Below, in pieces: positions 33,931 through 41,969 of a DNA stretch of 44,542 bases. Origin of the DNA: CAZWDL01 sp964632995 (GTDB lineage: Bacteria; Bacteroidota; Bacteroidia; Chitinophagales; Saprospiraceae); the NCBI GenBank assembly GCA_964632995.1, contig CAZWDL010000057.1, positions 1 through 44,542 of the forward strand. Reading direction: 5' to 3'. Positions within the stretch are counted from its first letter, which is position 1; every line of letters begins with the position of its first letter. The notes under the pieces are model-generated. The model saw only the letters and a program-made list of their open reading frames with translations, searched no databases and was not told the DNA's origin. A program made the translations under genes and the position numbers.

Positions 33931-34920
33931 ATGTCTGAAAAAGACTATAGCACATACGACGCCACCGAACTAGCCCAGGACGACAGCTTCATCCGCTGGG
34001 TGCGCGGATCGGAGGCCGATGCCCGCTTTTGGGCGCAGTGGCTGTCCGAACACCCGGACCGGGAGGATGTCGTAGCGGAGGCCAGGCGCCTGGTGCAGGC
34101 CCTGAAATTTGAGGAAACAGCTCCCCCTTCCGGTCAGATCGATGACCTGTGGTCCCGTATCGATCAAGCAATTGATGAGACGGAAGAAGAACCCGGCGCC
34201 TCAACCCCCCGGATCCGGCGCCTGCGCTGGCTGGGCTACGTAGCGGCGGCCTGCGCGGTGGCGCTGCTCATCGTCTCTATATGGAACCGCCCTTCCTGGC
34301 AGCTGGTGCAAACCGAAGCCGGACAGCGGCTGGTGCATACTTTCCCCGATAGCTCTACGGTGGAACTCAATGCCGCCACTACCCTGCGCTATAGCCCCGG
34401 CGACTGGGGACGGGAACGGGTAGTGGAACTCGACGGGGAAGCCTTTTTCAATGTGAAAAAAGGGGCTCCCTTTATCGTAGAAGCTGATCAGGGCTCGGTG
34501 CGGGTGCTGGGCACCAGCTTTAATGTTATGGCCCGGCCCGGCGCTTTCGTTGTCGACTGCTTTACCGGGAGGGTAGGAGTGGACCTTGCATCACGCGATG
34601 ATGGCGCTGTGTTAACGCCCGGACTTGGCGCCCGCCTGTTGGAACCTGCCGACTCGCTCGATACCTACCGCTTCGATGCCGCCACGACTGCCGCCTGGCG
34701 CCGCGATACCGTCTATTATGATGAGGAACCGCTTCCCCGCATCTTCAACCGCCTGGAGCGGCAGTTCGATGTGCAGGTCACCTTTCCGGAAAACCTCGAA
34801 GAAAGAAGCGCCACCGGGTTCTTCCGGCTCGTCCATGTTGACAGCGCCCTGTACGATGTTACCTGGCCCCTGAATCTCGAGTACAGCCGGGAGGGTAGAA
34901 AAGTGGTGATCCAGGAATAG
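33931..34920 (+). CDS. FecR-family anti-sigma/sigma-regulator
   Basis: 329 residues. The cytoplasmic N-terminal part (about 1-93; SFIRWVRGSEADARFWAQWL) resembles the sigma-binding region of FecR proteins. A transmembrane helix follows (YVAAACAVALLIVSIW, about 98-113), then the periplasmic FecR domain (TEAGQRLVHTFPDSSTVELN, GEAFFNVKKGAPFIVEADQG, VRVLGTSFNVMA) and a C-terminal DUF4974-like STN domain (YYDEEPLPRIFNRLERQFDV). It transmits the receptor signal to the sigma factor encoded just upstream. It has its own leader motif and precedes the receptor gene by 159 bp. Confidence 0.93.
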   Translation: MSEKDYSTYDATELAQDDSFIRWVRGSEADARFWAQWLSEHPDREDVVAEARRLVQALKFEETAPPSGQIDDLWSRIDQAIDETEEEPGASTPRIRRLRWLGYVAAACAVALLIVSIWNRPSWQLVQTEAGQRLVHTFPDSSTVELNAATTLRYSPGDWGRERVVELDGEAFFNVKKGAPFIVEADQGSVRVLGTSFNVMARPGAFVVDCFTGRVGVDLASRDDGAVLTPGLGARLLEPADSLDTYRFDAATTAAWRRDTVYYDEEPLPRIFNRLERQFDVQVTFPENLEERSATGFFRLVHVDSALYDVTWPLNLEYSREGRKVVIQE

Positions 34921-35079
34921 AAGGCGGTCCGGGAAGTCATACAGTAGTGAAAGTCAGGACGTGGGCAGGGCCTCCCCCGCCCTGCATAACAGGCCGCGAA
35001 ACGCTGAAATCAGGCGATATTGAAACATTAAACCATTGGATTTTCCCCCGGTCAAAATAAAACACAAAGCGCGCCGTAT

Positions 35080-37797
35080 ATGCGAAGCACGAGGGTGATT
35101 TGGATAATGCTGTTTTTCCCGGGTATCCTCTGGGGGCAAAATGCTTCCGAAGCACCGGCTGCTACCGTATCTATCAATGCAGAATATGACAAAGTGGCCT
35201 TGCAGGAAGTTTTTGAAGAACTGGAGGAATACTACGGGGTGCGGCTGGCATATGATCACAGCGCCATTCAGGATATTTACGTTGTTGTGAGTGTGGAAAA
35301 TGCCGCACTGGAAGAGGCCATTCGGCAAATTCTTCGCGGAACGGATCTGGAATACCGCATGGTAAATGTGCGGCACGTGATGATTCGCCGCCGGGATGCC
35401 CCGGGAAAAGAGGAATCATCGTTGGTAATCACCATATCTGGCCGGGTCCTGGATGCGCTGAGCGGGGAGCCGCTGGCCTATGCAACTGTGTATCATCCCG
35501 GCGGGCAGACCGGTACGGCGACGGATGAGTCAGGGGCTTTTAAACTGCCGGTAGCGGCTGATGCAGAAATCCTGCTCGAGGTGCAATACCTGGGCTATGC
35601 CAAGCGCCTACTCCGCCTGTCCCCTTCTGATACTAATGCCTCCCTAAGCGTCAGCCTGTATCCTAAAGTTCAGGAAATTCCGGGTATTACTATTGAGGAG
35701 CGTGTGCCGCTCATCACTTCCGGTCCGGAAGGTGATCGCTGGCGACTGGACGCCTCAGCGCTGCAGCATTTGCCGGTCTCGGTGGGCAGCCCCGATTTGT
35801 TTCGCTCCCTGCAACTGCTGCCCGGCATCAGCGCCGCAGACGATCTTTCCGCAGGATTGCAGATCCGCGGCAGCGATAGCGACGAAAGCCTGATCCTGCT
35901 CGATGGCATTACGCTTTACCGGGTGGATCATTTCTACGGGGTATTCAGCGCGATCAATCCGGGAGTGATCGGAGAAGTCAACCTTTTCAAGAATGCTTTC
36001 CCCTCCGAATATGGGGGGCGGACCGGCGGCGTACTGGATATGGGGGTACACCGCAAGGTGTCTTCTGCGCCTGCTCCTCAGGGAGCGGTAGAGGTGAATT
36101 TGTTGACTACGAGCGCCCGGTTACAGGCTCCTTTGGCAAACGGAGTACAGTTATTACTCGGTGGTCGGGTGAGTAATGGGGACGTGTCAGATGGGCAACT
36201 CTTCAATCTGCTCAATCAGGAAAGGATCCGGAATGTGGATGAAGAAGATTCCTTCAGCACTCTCAGTCGCAGCGCCCTGTTGTCCCGCAGTCCCGATTTT
36301 CGCTTTTATGACCTCAACGGCAGCCTGCAATGGCAACCGGACGAGCGGAGCGGCATCGATCTTAATTTCTATCACAGTACTGACCGTTACCTAAACGCTT
36401 TTGAGAATAGTTTCGTCAATACTTTGCGCCGGGTAAACGTGCGGAACCGGGAGGTCTACTACGAAGAAGCACGCTGGCAGAATACTGGATTGAGCCTGCG
36501 CGGCCATCATCAGTGGAATGCGCGCTGGTCTACCCGGATGACGCTCAGCCACTCCAGCTATGATAACAGCAATCAAATGGAAGCCGCGTTGCAACGTGCG
36601 ATTTTACAGCGCCGCGATACTATTGGAGTTTCCAATAGGAATGAGAATGGTATCAGCAGTTACGATCTGCACCTGGCCAACGAATGGCAGATGGGCGAAC
36701 GGCATCGTCTGAAGTTTGGCTATCAGGCGCTTTTTCAGGAGGTCGACGTTCATCTTGGTGTAGACGGATCGTCACTGCTGCGTTTCGAAAGGGATGCCTG
36801 GACTCAGGCCTTGTATGCCGAATGGGATGCCCGCTTTTCTCCCTCCTGGAGCCTTCGCCTGGGGATGCGCGGAAATTATTTCGGGCCCACCCGGCAATTC
36901 TTACCCTCCCCGCGGGCGCAGTTGCGTTACACGCCGGTGGAAGGGCTCTGGCTGCGGGCCTCCTGGAGCCGGTATTACCAGTTTCTGAGAGAGATGGACT
37001 ACGAGAATCGTTTTGGAACCTCCCAACCCTTTTTCGTTCTCGCCAACGGGGCTGCTGTACCGGTTGCCCGCTCCAATCATTTTGCCCTGGGAGCACAGCA
37101 CCTCGGCAATGGGTTTGCTGTCGAAGCGGAGTATTTCCGGAAAAACACCCTCGGGCTGCTGGAATACGCGCTGCTGCGCACCGGCTTCGAACCCGGGCAG
37201 GAAGCGCCGGCCCGTCAGCTTGAGTATGTCGTTTTTGAAGGAACAGGATTCGTTCAGGGGCTGGATGTCCTGTTCCGTAAAACTACGGGTAACTATACAG
37301 GGTGGATCGCCTATACCCTGAGCAAGTCAACCAACCGCTTTGACGATATTCTGAATGGCCGCAGCTTTCCCGCCTCCAATGACCGCCGTCACCAGTTGCA
37401 AATTGTCAATCAGTATAGAGCAGGGCGCTGGACCTTTTCCGGCACCTATGTATTTGCCAGCGGTCGTCCCTACTCCAACCTGCGCGACCTGGCCCGGCTT
37501 CGCCGCGAATCGGTAGATCGCCGGAAATTACCCATCGAAGACCGGCTCAGCTACTTGCCCGATTACCATCGCATAGACCTGGGCGTGGAATACCGCTTTT
37601 CCCTGGGAGCCGTGGAATTGGAATTGGGAGCCTCCGTTTTCAATCTGCTCAACCGCCAGAATGTAAAATACCGGCAGTATGTCTTCGCCATCCCCGAATC
37701 GCTGCGCCAAACGGAGGAATTGCGCAGCACCGTTATCGGCAATGAGCTGGAACTGCTGGACCGCACCTTAAATCTCCGGGCGGGCATCATTTTCTGA
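35080..37797 (+). CDS. TonB-dependent outer-membrane receptor with STN and carboxypeptidase-regulatory-like domains
   Basis: 905 residues: signal peptide (MRSTRVIWIMLFFPGILWGQ); STN signalling domain (about 30-110, KVALQEVFEELEEYYGVRLA); CarboxypepD_reg-like domain (about 118-205, ISGRVLDALSGEPLAYATVY); plug (LLPGISAADDLSAGLQIRGS, DGITLYRVDHFYG, FPSEYGGRTGGVLDM); then a 22-strand-type beta barrel to the C-terminus, ending LNLRAGIIF with a terminal Phe. The STN domain contacts FecR in the periplasm to trigger the sigma factor. No SusD-like partner follows, so it is not a typical polysaccharide-utilisation locus; the ligand (metal chelate, peptide or other) is unknown. Confidence 0.93.
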   Translation: MRSTRVIWIMLFFPGILWGQNASEAPAATVSINAEYDKVALQEVFEELEEYYGVRLAYDHSAIQDIYVVVSVENAALEEAIRQILRGTDLEYRMVNVRHVMIRRRDAPGKEESSLVITISGRVLDALSGEPLAYATVYHPGGQTGTATDESGAFKLPVAADAEILLEVQYLGYAKRLLRLSPSDTNASLSVSLYPKVQEIPGITIEERVPLITSGPEGDRWRLDASALQHLPVSVGSPDLFRSLQLLPGISAADDLSAGLQIRGSDSDESLILLDGITLYRVDHFYGVFSAINPGVIGEVNLFKNAFPSEYGGRTGGVLDMGVHRKVSSAPAPQGAVEVNLLTTSARLQAPLANGVQLLLGGRVSNGDVSDGQLFNLLNQERIRNVDEEDSFSTLSRSALLSRSPDFRFYDLNGSLQWQPDERSGIDLNFYHSTDRYLNAFENSFVNTLRRVNVRNREVYYEEARWQNTGLSLRGHHQWNARWSTRMTLSHSSYDNSNQMEAALQRAILQRRDTIGVSNRNENGISSYDLHLANEWQMGERHRLKFGYQALFQEVDVHLGVDGSSLLRFERDAWTQALYAEWDARFSPSWSLRLGMRGNYFGPTRQFLPSPRAQLRYTPVEGLWLRASWSRYYQFLREMDYENRFGTSQPFFVLANGAAVPVARSNHFALGAQHLGNGFAVEAEYFRKNTLGLLEYALLRTGFEPGQEAPARQLEYVVFEGTGFVQGLDVLFRKTTGNYTGWIAYTLSKSTNRFDDILNGRSFPASNDRRHQLQIVNQYRAGRWTFSGTYVFASGRPYSNLRDLARLRRESVDRRKLPIEDRLSYLPDYHRIDLGVEYRFSLGAVELELGASVFNLLNRQNVKYRQYVFAIPESLRQTEELRSTVIGNELELLDRTLNLRAGIIF

Positions 37798-37903
37798 TAC
37801 GGGTCGTTTCACAATCAAAGATGTTGAGGTTGAAGGCAATCAATCTGAACCAAAAAATGTTAAATAAGAAACGTTAACTTGGATTAACTCCAATCTTTCC
37901 ATC

Positions 37904-38782
37904 ATGAATAACACTAGAATACTGGAGGTGAACGGTCATGAGCTGGCCTACGTAGCGCATAATGTAGGACGTTCAAAAGTGCCGATTGTACTCCTCCCGG
38001 GGATTACAGTGCCGGTTAACTTTTGGGAGTGGGCGATACCGGAATACATCGAGCAGCGCTATACCTGGTATTCTGTCAGCCTGCCGGGACACTACCCCTC
38101 GACCTTCCCGGAAGGGTTTGAAAAAGAAGAAATTGATGCGGATTTTTTTTATCGTCAGCTGGCGGGTGCAATGGATCAGTTGTTTGGAGAGCAATCCGTT
38201 TTTTTTATCGGCCACTCCACCGGCGCATTTATGGCATTGAATTATGCGATGCGCCGGCCCGAGCGGGTAAAAGGTGTGGTGAGTATCTCCGGCTTTGGCG
38301 AAGGCACCTGGTCAGGCCTGGAGGGCTTGCTGCAACAGATGGCGCGCGGAAGGTTCATGGCACGGGTGTTGTTTTATCTCAGCTTCGGCCTGCTCAAGCT
38401 GAGCCGCCCTTTATTCAAGCAGGCCGCCATGAGTTACACCCACCGCCGGGAAGCCTTACAACACGACCCTTTGGTCAATCAGACCCTGGAAAAAATCCAT
38501 CCCTATATCCGCCGCTTCCGCCTGCGCTGGATGTATTACCTATTCAACCGCATCCCCCTGCTCAACATCATGGACCAGCTCGGGGAACTCCGGCAACCCA
38601 CCCTGCTGATGGCGGGCGACCGCGACCCCGTCGTTCCCTACGGCCACGCGCTCGACCTGGCCGATGCCATCCCCGGCGCCGACCTGCACACCTTCCCGCG
38701 CACCGGTCACCTGCCCTTTGTAGAACGACGCGAGGATTTCCGAAGGGTGCTGGAAAGGTTCGTCCGGGATGTTGCGGGTTAA
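37904..38782 (+). CDS. Alpha/beta hydrolase
   Basis: 292 residues, no signal peptide. VLLPGITVPVNFWEW (oxyanion region), FFIGHSTGAFMALNYAM (nucleophile Ser105), MAGDRDPVVPYG (Asp) and TGHLPFVERREDF (catalytic His about 269) form a full triad. A helical cap lies between. It resembles esterase or haloalkane-dehalogenase-like hydrolases; the substrate is unknown. It has its own leader and is not obviously part of the receptor operon (gap 106 bp). Confidence 0.88.
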   Translation: MNNTRILEVNGHELAYVAHNVGRSKVPIVLLPGITVPVNFWEWAIPEYIEQRYTWYSVSLPGHYPSTFPEGFEKEEIDADFFYRQLAGAMDQLFGEQSVFFIGHSTGAFMALNYAMRRPERVKGVVSISGFGEGTWSGLEGLLQQMARGRFMARVLFYLSFGLLKLSRPLFKQAAMSYTHRREALQHDPLVNQTLEKIHPYIRRFRLRWMYYLFNRIPLLNIMDQLGELRQPTLLMAGDRDPVVPYGHALDLADAIPGADLHTFPRTGHLPFVERREDFRRVLERFVRDVAG

Positions 38783-38916
38783 AGCAGAGTGGAAAAGACC
38801 CTGTTTATGCTTCACCAGGTTCAGGTTGGGGTCAAAGCCCTGATTGCCGATTGCTTCTTCGAACAGCAACGGGGCACACTCGTTGAGTAAGAAAGTGCAA
38901 ACAAAAAACGAGTGCC

Positions 38917-39591
38917 ATGAAAAACCTGATATTTTCCCTGCTGCTGCTCAGCGGGCTCCTGCTGGGCTGTCAACCCGCGGATACTGCTGAAGAAACTACT
39001 GAAGCCACTGCCGCAGAGCCCTTTACCATTGCCGACACATTGAAGACCTATTTACCGAACTGGACCGCCTATTACGTCACCCAGCTCGAAAACTTCGATC
39101 CGGCCCGGTATCAGCTGGTGGATTCCCTGCAAAAGGACACCCTCTTCAGCCGGCCTTACGACGAACAGCAGTTGAATAATCTCCTCGATCTCTACCAGGA
39201 TTACTTGTTATACGCTCCCGACAGCACCCGGGTGCTCGATTTGTATTCCTATCGCTACGTCCTTAATCCGCAGGAAGATGAACCTACTCAAATCATGCTG
39301 GACGTGGATGTAGAAGCGGCCATGGTCAACCTCGAAATGAACGTACGAAAACGGCTACTTTTTCTGGGCTCCAGCGGCTTTATACAAGACGGCGCCTGGA
39401 TCGATAATAAAAGGGTCATTATTACCGGTGGAATGATCGTTCCCGAAAATCCTGAGATGATGGAATTGAAAGTGTGGGTGATGAACCTGGATACCAAATG
39501 GCTCTACACCTATGAATACCCGGATCACATTGACCGGTCCAAGGTAGACTATGTCCAGAAAGTTATCTTCCGGGACCTGGAGCTCCTGTAG
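38917..39591 (+). CDS. Hypothetical lipoprotein (224 aa)
   Basis: N-terminal lipobox LLLLSGLLLGCQPADT (Cys18) gives an exported lipoprotein with a Thr/Glu-rich linker. The rest (TLKTYLPNWTAYYVTQLENF, QQLNNLLDLYQDYLLYAPDS, KRLLFLGSSGFIQDGAWID, LKVWVMNLDTKWLYTYEYPD) has no domain I recognise, though alternating hydrophobic strands suggest a beta-rich fold at the C-terminal half. Genes on both sides are unrelated. Function is unknown. Confidence 0.75.
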   Translation: MKNLIFSLLLLSGLLLGCQPADTAEETTEATAAEPFTIADTLKTYLPNWTAYYVTQLENFDPARYQLVDSLQKDTLFSRPYDEQQLNNLLDLYQDYLLYAPDSTRVLDLYSYRYVLNPQEDEPTQIMLDVDVEAAMVNLEMNVRKRLLFLGSSGFIQDGAWIDNKRVIITGGMIVPENPEMMELKVWVMNLDTKWLYTYEYPDHIDRSKVDYVQKVIFRDLELL

Positions 39592-39659
39592 TGACTTGCC
39601 GGCACCGTCAATGTTCTTCCGTTTGGGGTAACTTCATACCGAAGTTTTGTTGTAATGCT

Positions 39660-40190
39660 TTACCCAGCCTGGGGCATCTGTTTGCCGGAGGTCACCACGC
39701 GCAGAATGCGCCCGTCGGGACCTATGAGCAGGTAGTCCGGGTACTTTCCGGTTAGGCCGATGCTTTCTTTGAACGGAGGCAAATTAAACCGGGTGCTGTT
39801 GTCGTAAACGAATGCCCAGTGTAGCTCCTCCCGTTCGGCAAAATCGCGAATTTGTGAGGGCTGATCATTAGTAGAAACGGTCAATACATTCAGACCGTAT
39901 TGTTTTTGAAAGCGCCGAAGGTATTCGATATTCTCCTGGCAGGGTGCGCAGTTGATGTACCAGAAATTAATTACGGTCGGACGTTCGAGCAATTCAAAAA
40001 GCTGAAGCGCTTTACCGTTGATATCGGTCAATATAACATTGGGCGCTTGCTGACCTTCTTCCCAGCCATGCTGACCTTGCCTGAGCGCGGAAGTATCAAT
40101 TTGAATGGTCGGCTGTTCAATCCACTGGCCGTGAAGACCGGCCACAGAGAACAGGAAAATAAAAAGAGCGAAGCGTTGTTTTACAGGCAT
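39660..40190 (-). CDS. TlpA/thioredoxin-like exported protein
   Basis: 176 residues with a signal peptide (MPVKQRFALFIFLFSVAGLH). The thioredoxin fold shows APNVILTDINGKALQLFELL, VINFWYINCAPCQENI (redox pair Cys81 and Cys84), GLNVLTVSTNDQPSQI, then the cis-Pro region GLTGKYPDYLLIGPDG. This is the TlpA/ResA AhpC-TSA-like group: a periplasmic disulfide reductase or thiol relay. The partner is not known. It converges on the hypothetical lipoprotein gene. Confidence 0.9.
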   Translation of the reverse strand: MPVKQRFALFIFLFSVAGLHGQWIEQPTIQIDTSALRQGQHGWEEGQQAPNVILTDINGKALQLFELLERPTVINFWYINCAPCQENIEYLRRFQKQYGLNVLTVSTNDQPSQIRDFAEREELHWAFVYDNSTRFNLPPFKESIGLTGKYPDYLLIGPDGRILRVVTSGKQMPQAG

Positions 40191-40258
40191 ATCTTAATCG
40201 GTTATGCCTACATAACGCTAATATTCAGGAAAGTGACATAAATGTTTTCAATATATTA

Positions 40259-40690
40259 TCAAACAATATCGTCTTCTTCCCAATTTGGTTTGCGCTCCTT
40301 AACGCTTCTGGGTTCGGAAAGATCGAGCTCATCGGAAAAGGAGGAAGACTCGGGCGGCAGTTCCTTTCGCGGCTGATATCCGCGTCTATACAATTCTTTA
40401 TCCAATTCGCGTTTTTCCCATTCTTCAGTCAATATATCCGTACCCGGAAAACCAAAAACAGTAAGATAGTGGATACCCAGCCCGATGCCCCAGGGCAAAA
40501 GTGGAAAAAAGAACCACCAATCGCCCTCGAAAGTAAGTAGGTTGAGCAACAGGAAAAATGCCCCCACTGACAGATAAACGGCCAGGTGCACGTAGAATCC
40601 CTTTTTCTTTTTTACCTGGCGCCGGGCGCTCTTATATTTTCTGTCTTCCATCTTCCTAAATTTTTTCCAAAATAAATTCTGATCTGTCAT
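40259..40690 (-). CDS. 2TM domain-containing membrane protein
   Basis: 143 residues. The signature is KKGFYVHLAVYLSVGAFFLL, LTFEGDWWFFFPLLPWGIGL and HYLTVFG, the bacterial 2TM domain (two helices, cytoplasmic ends). An inner ATG at 40651 (MEDRKYKSARRQV) could be the real start because 2TM proteins usually begin about there. The C-terminal 50 residues are charged (EEWEKRELDKELYRRGYQ). The 2TM domain often occurs beside LytTR sensory regulators, but none adjoins here. Function is unknown. Confidence 0.85.
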   Translation of the reverse strand: MTDQNLFWKKFRKMEDRKYKSARRQVKKKKGFYVHLAVYLSVGAFFLLLNLLTFEGDWWFFFPLLPWGIGLGIHYLTVFGFPGTDILTEEWEKRELDKELYRRGYQPRKELPPESSSFSDELDLSEPRSVKERKPNWEEDDIV

Positions 40691-40742
40691 TTGAGCAACT
40701 CTTTTCGACGCGAGCCGCTCAATCCTCTATTAATAGAACGGT

Positions 40743-40779
40743 AAATGAAAAGACCCGTTCGGCATACCGGAACGGATCT
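40743..40779 (-). terminator. Terminator of the winged-helix protein gene
   Basis: A hairpin at 40751-40779 (stem around CCGTTC/GAACGG with a GG-CC inner pair and an outer AGA/TCT pair) is followed on the minus strand by CTTTTCATTT. It lies 66 bp beyond the stop at 40845. Confidence 0.55.
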
Positions 40780-40844
40780 GTTCTTCGAGAAGACACAGTG
40801 GGAGAATTAAGCGTTGAGTATTAAATTAGGCTAATATCCGCGGG

Positions 40845-41528
40845 TTACATAGCGGATTGAAGGAGGTTCTCAAATCGTTCTCTTCCCTCCTTGTTGAGTG
40901 TATAGTAAACGACGGAGCCCCGCTTGCGTTCCCCGCGTGAGTTGAACAGGTTACTGTGTTTCTTCAACTGGCTGGAAACATTGGTGCTTTTTATCCCGGC
41001 TCCCAATGCTTCGGTGATGGCCTCCACATCCCCGGTGGTCAATCCCTTTTTATCGTAAAGCTGTTCTGTGAAATAAAAGCTGAGCAAAATGCGGTTGAGC
41101 TGATTGGCTTTATTAAGTATTTTATTTTTGATGGTTTTATAATGATCTGAAGACTTCACCGCGTCGGCGATAGCGGCGGCATCAATCTCACCTTCTTCCG
41201 GCGCCGGCGCTTTCTTGCCGGTGGTTTTGCTCTTTCTGGGTTTGGGCACCGTCTTCCGCTTCCGGCGCTTCCGCGTTTTTTTCTTGGGTTGGGCAGGCGC
41301 TTCCTCCTCAGCTTCTTCCTCTTCTTCCGGCATGGCCTCTTCAATATTCGCTTCTTCCCTTGTCGCCGGAGCCGCTGCTGATAGGAGTTTGGGGCCATCT
41401 TCTATAGGACGGGTGCTCAATTCAATGAGTTGCATAATCTTTCGATCGATAAACTCCGAATCGGTGGATTCCAATTCGAGTTCGAATAAATCCGACTTGA
41501 ATTTAAACCTGTAAAAAAGGTCGCTCAT
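40845..41528 (-). CDS. Charged protein with C-terminal winged-helix-like domain
   Basis: 227 residues in three parts. The N-terminal 40 (FYRFKFKSDLFELELESTDS) form a small beta-rich segment. An acidic run (EEEEEAEEEAP) is followed by a very basic, proline-containing linker (KKKTRKRRKRKTVPKPRKSK, about 85-108). The C-terminal 110 residues (SDHYKTIKNKILNKANQLNR, LTTGDVEAITEALGAGIKST, SQLKKHSNLFNSRGERKRGS, VVYYTLNKEGRERFENLL) look like a winged helix with a wing hairpin, so DNA binding is likely. I recognise no named family. A -7-like TATATTTG lies at 41587-41580. A regulator or nucleoid-type role is inferred. Confidence 0.75.
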   Translation of the reverse strand: MSDLFYRFKFKSDLFELELESTDSEFIDRKIMQLIELSTRPIEDGPKLLSAAAPATREEANIEEAMPEEEEEAEEEAPAQPKKKTRKRRKRKTVPKPRKSKTTGKKAPAPEEGEIDAAAIADAVKSSDHYKTIKNKILNKANQLNRILLSFYFTEQLYDKKGLTTGDVEAITEALGAGIKSTNVSSQLKKHSNLFNSRGERKRGSVVYYTLNKEGRERFENLLQSAM

Positions 41529-41969
41529 AATTTTTACTATTTATATGATTAGAAACGTAGAATATTATCTCTTCTCCGGCAAATATATTTTATTATTTGC
41601 ATGAACCTGTTTAATGACATGGGATGTACAGAGATATTCAGGTTTCTGGGTGAGCTATAAGTAAATGGTAATTGGAACTGACAGATAGCTTGTATTTTAT
41701 CTAAAGAAATACAAAAAATAGCACCGGAAGTTCATAAACCACCTTTTTATTAACTAATTCTTCTTTTGCACCATCTGTTGGAGGAATATAATGAAACGAA
41801 GATAAACAATGATATTAAATTCCCAAAACTTGTGCTTGGAAATTAATGGGTAATAAAAAGCATATTTTGGGTGGCTCCAAGAGGAGGGCTTTTCAGGATA
41901 GGCAGGGCTGTCTGGAGTTCTCCTGGTTCCACTCCACCGAATGAGCCGGTGATATTTTACAAGCGCTTG
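41529..41969. other. AT-rich intergenic region, no gene found
   Basis: About 440 bp. Besides the leader of the winged-helix gene (TATATTTG on the minus strand at 41580-41587) I see no ORF with protein-like composition and no clear hairpin. Bases 41870-41960 are more GC-rich and may be a decayed gene, but nothing recognisable remains. Confidence 0.4.

Noticed and set aside
35080..37797. TonB receptor considered as SusC of a polysaccharide-utilisation locus
   Set aside because: No SusD-like gene follows and neighbouring genes are not glycoside hydrolases; sequence and size fit a FecA-like signalling receptor better.
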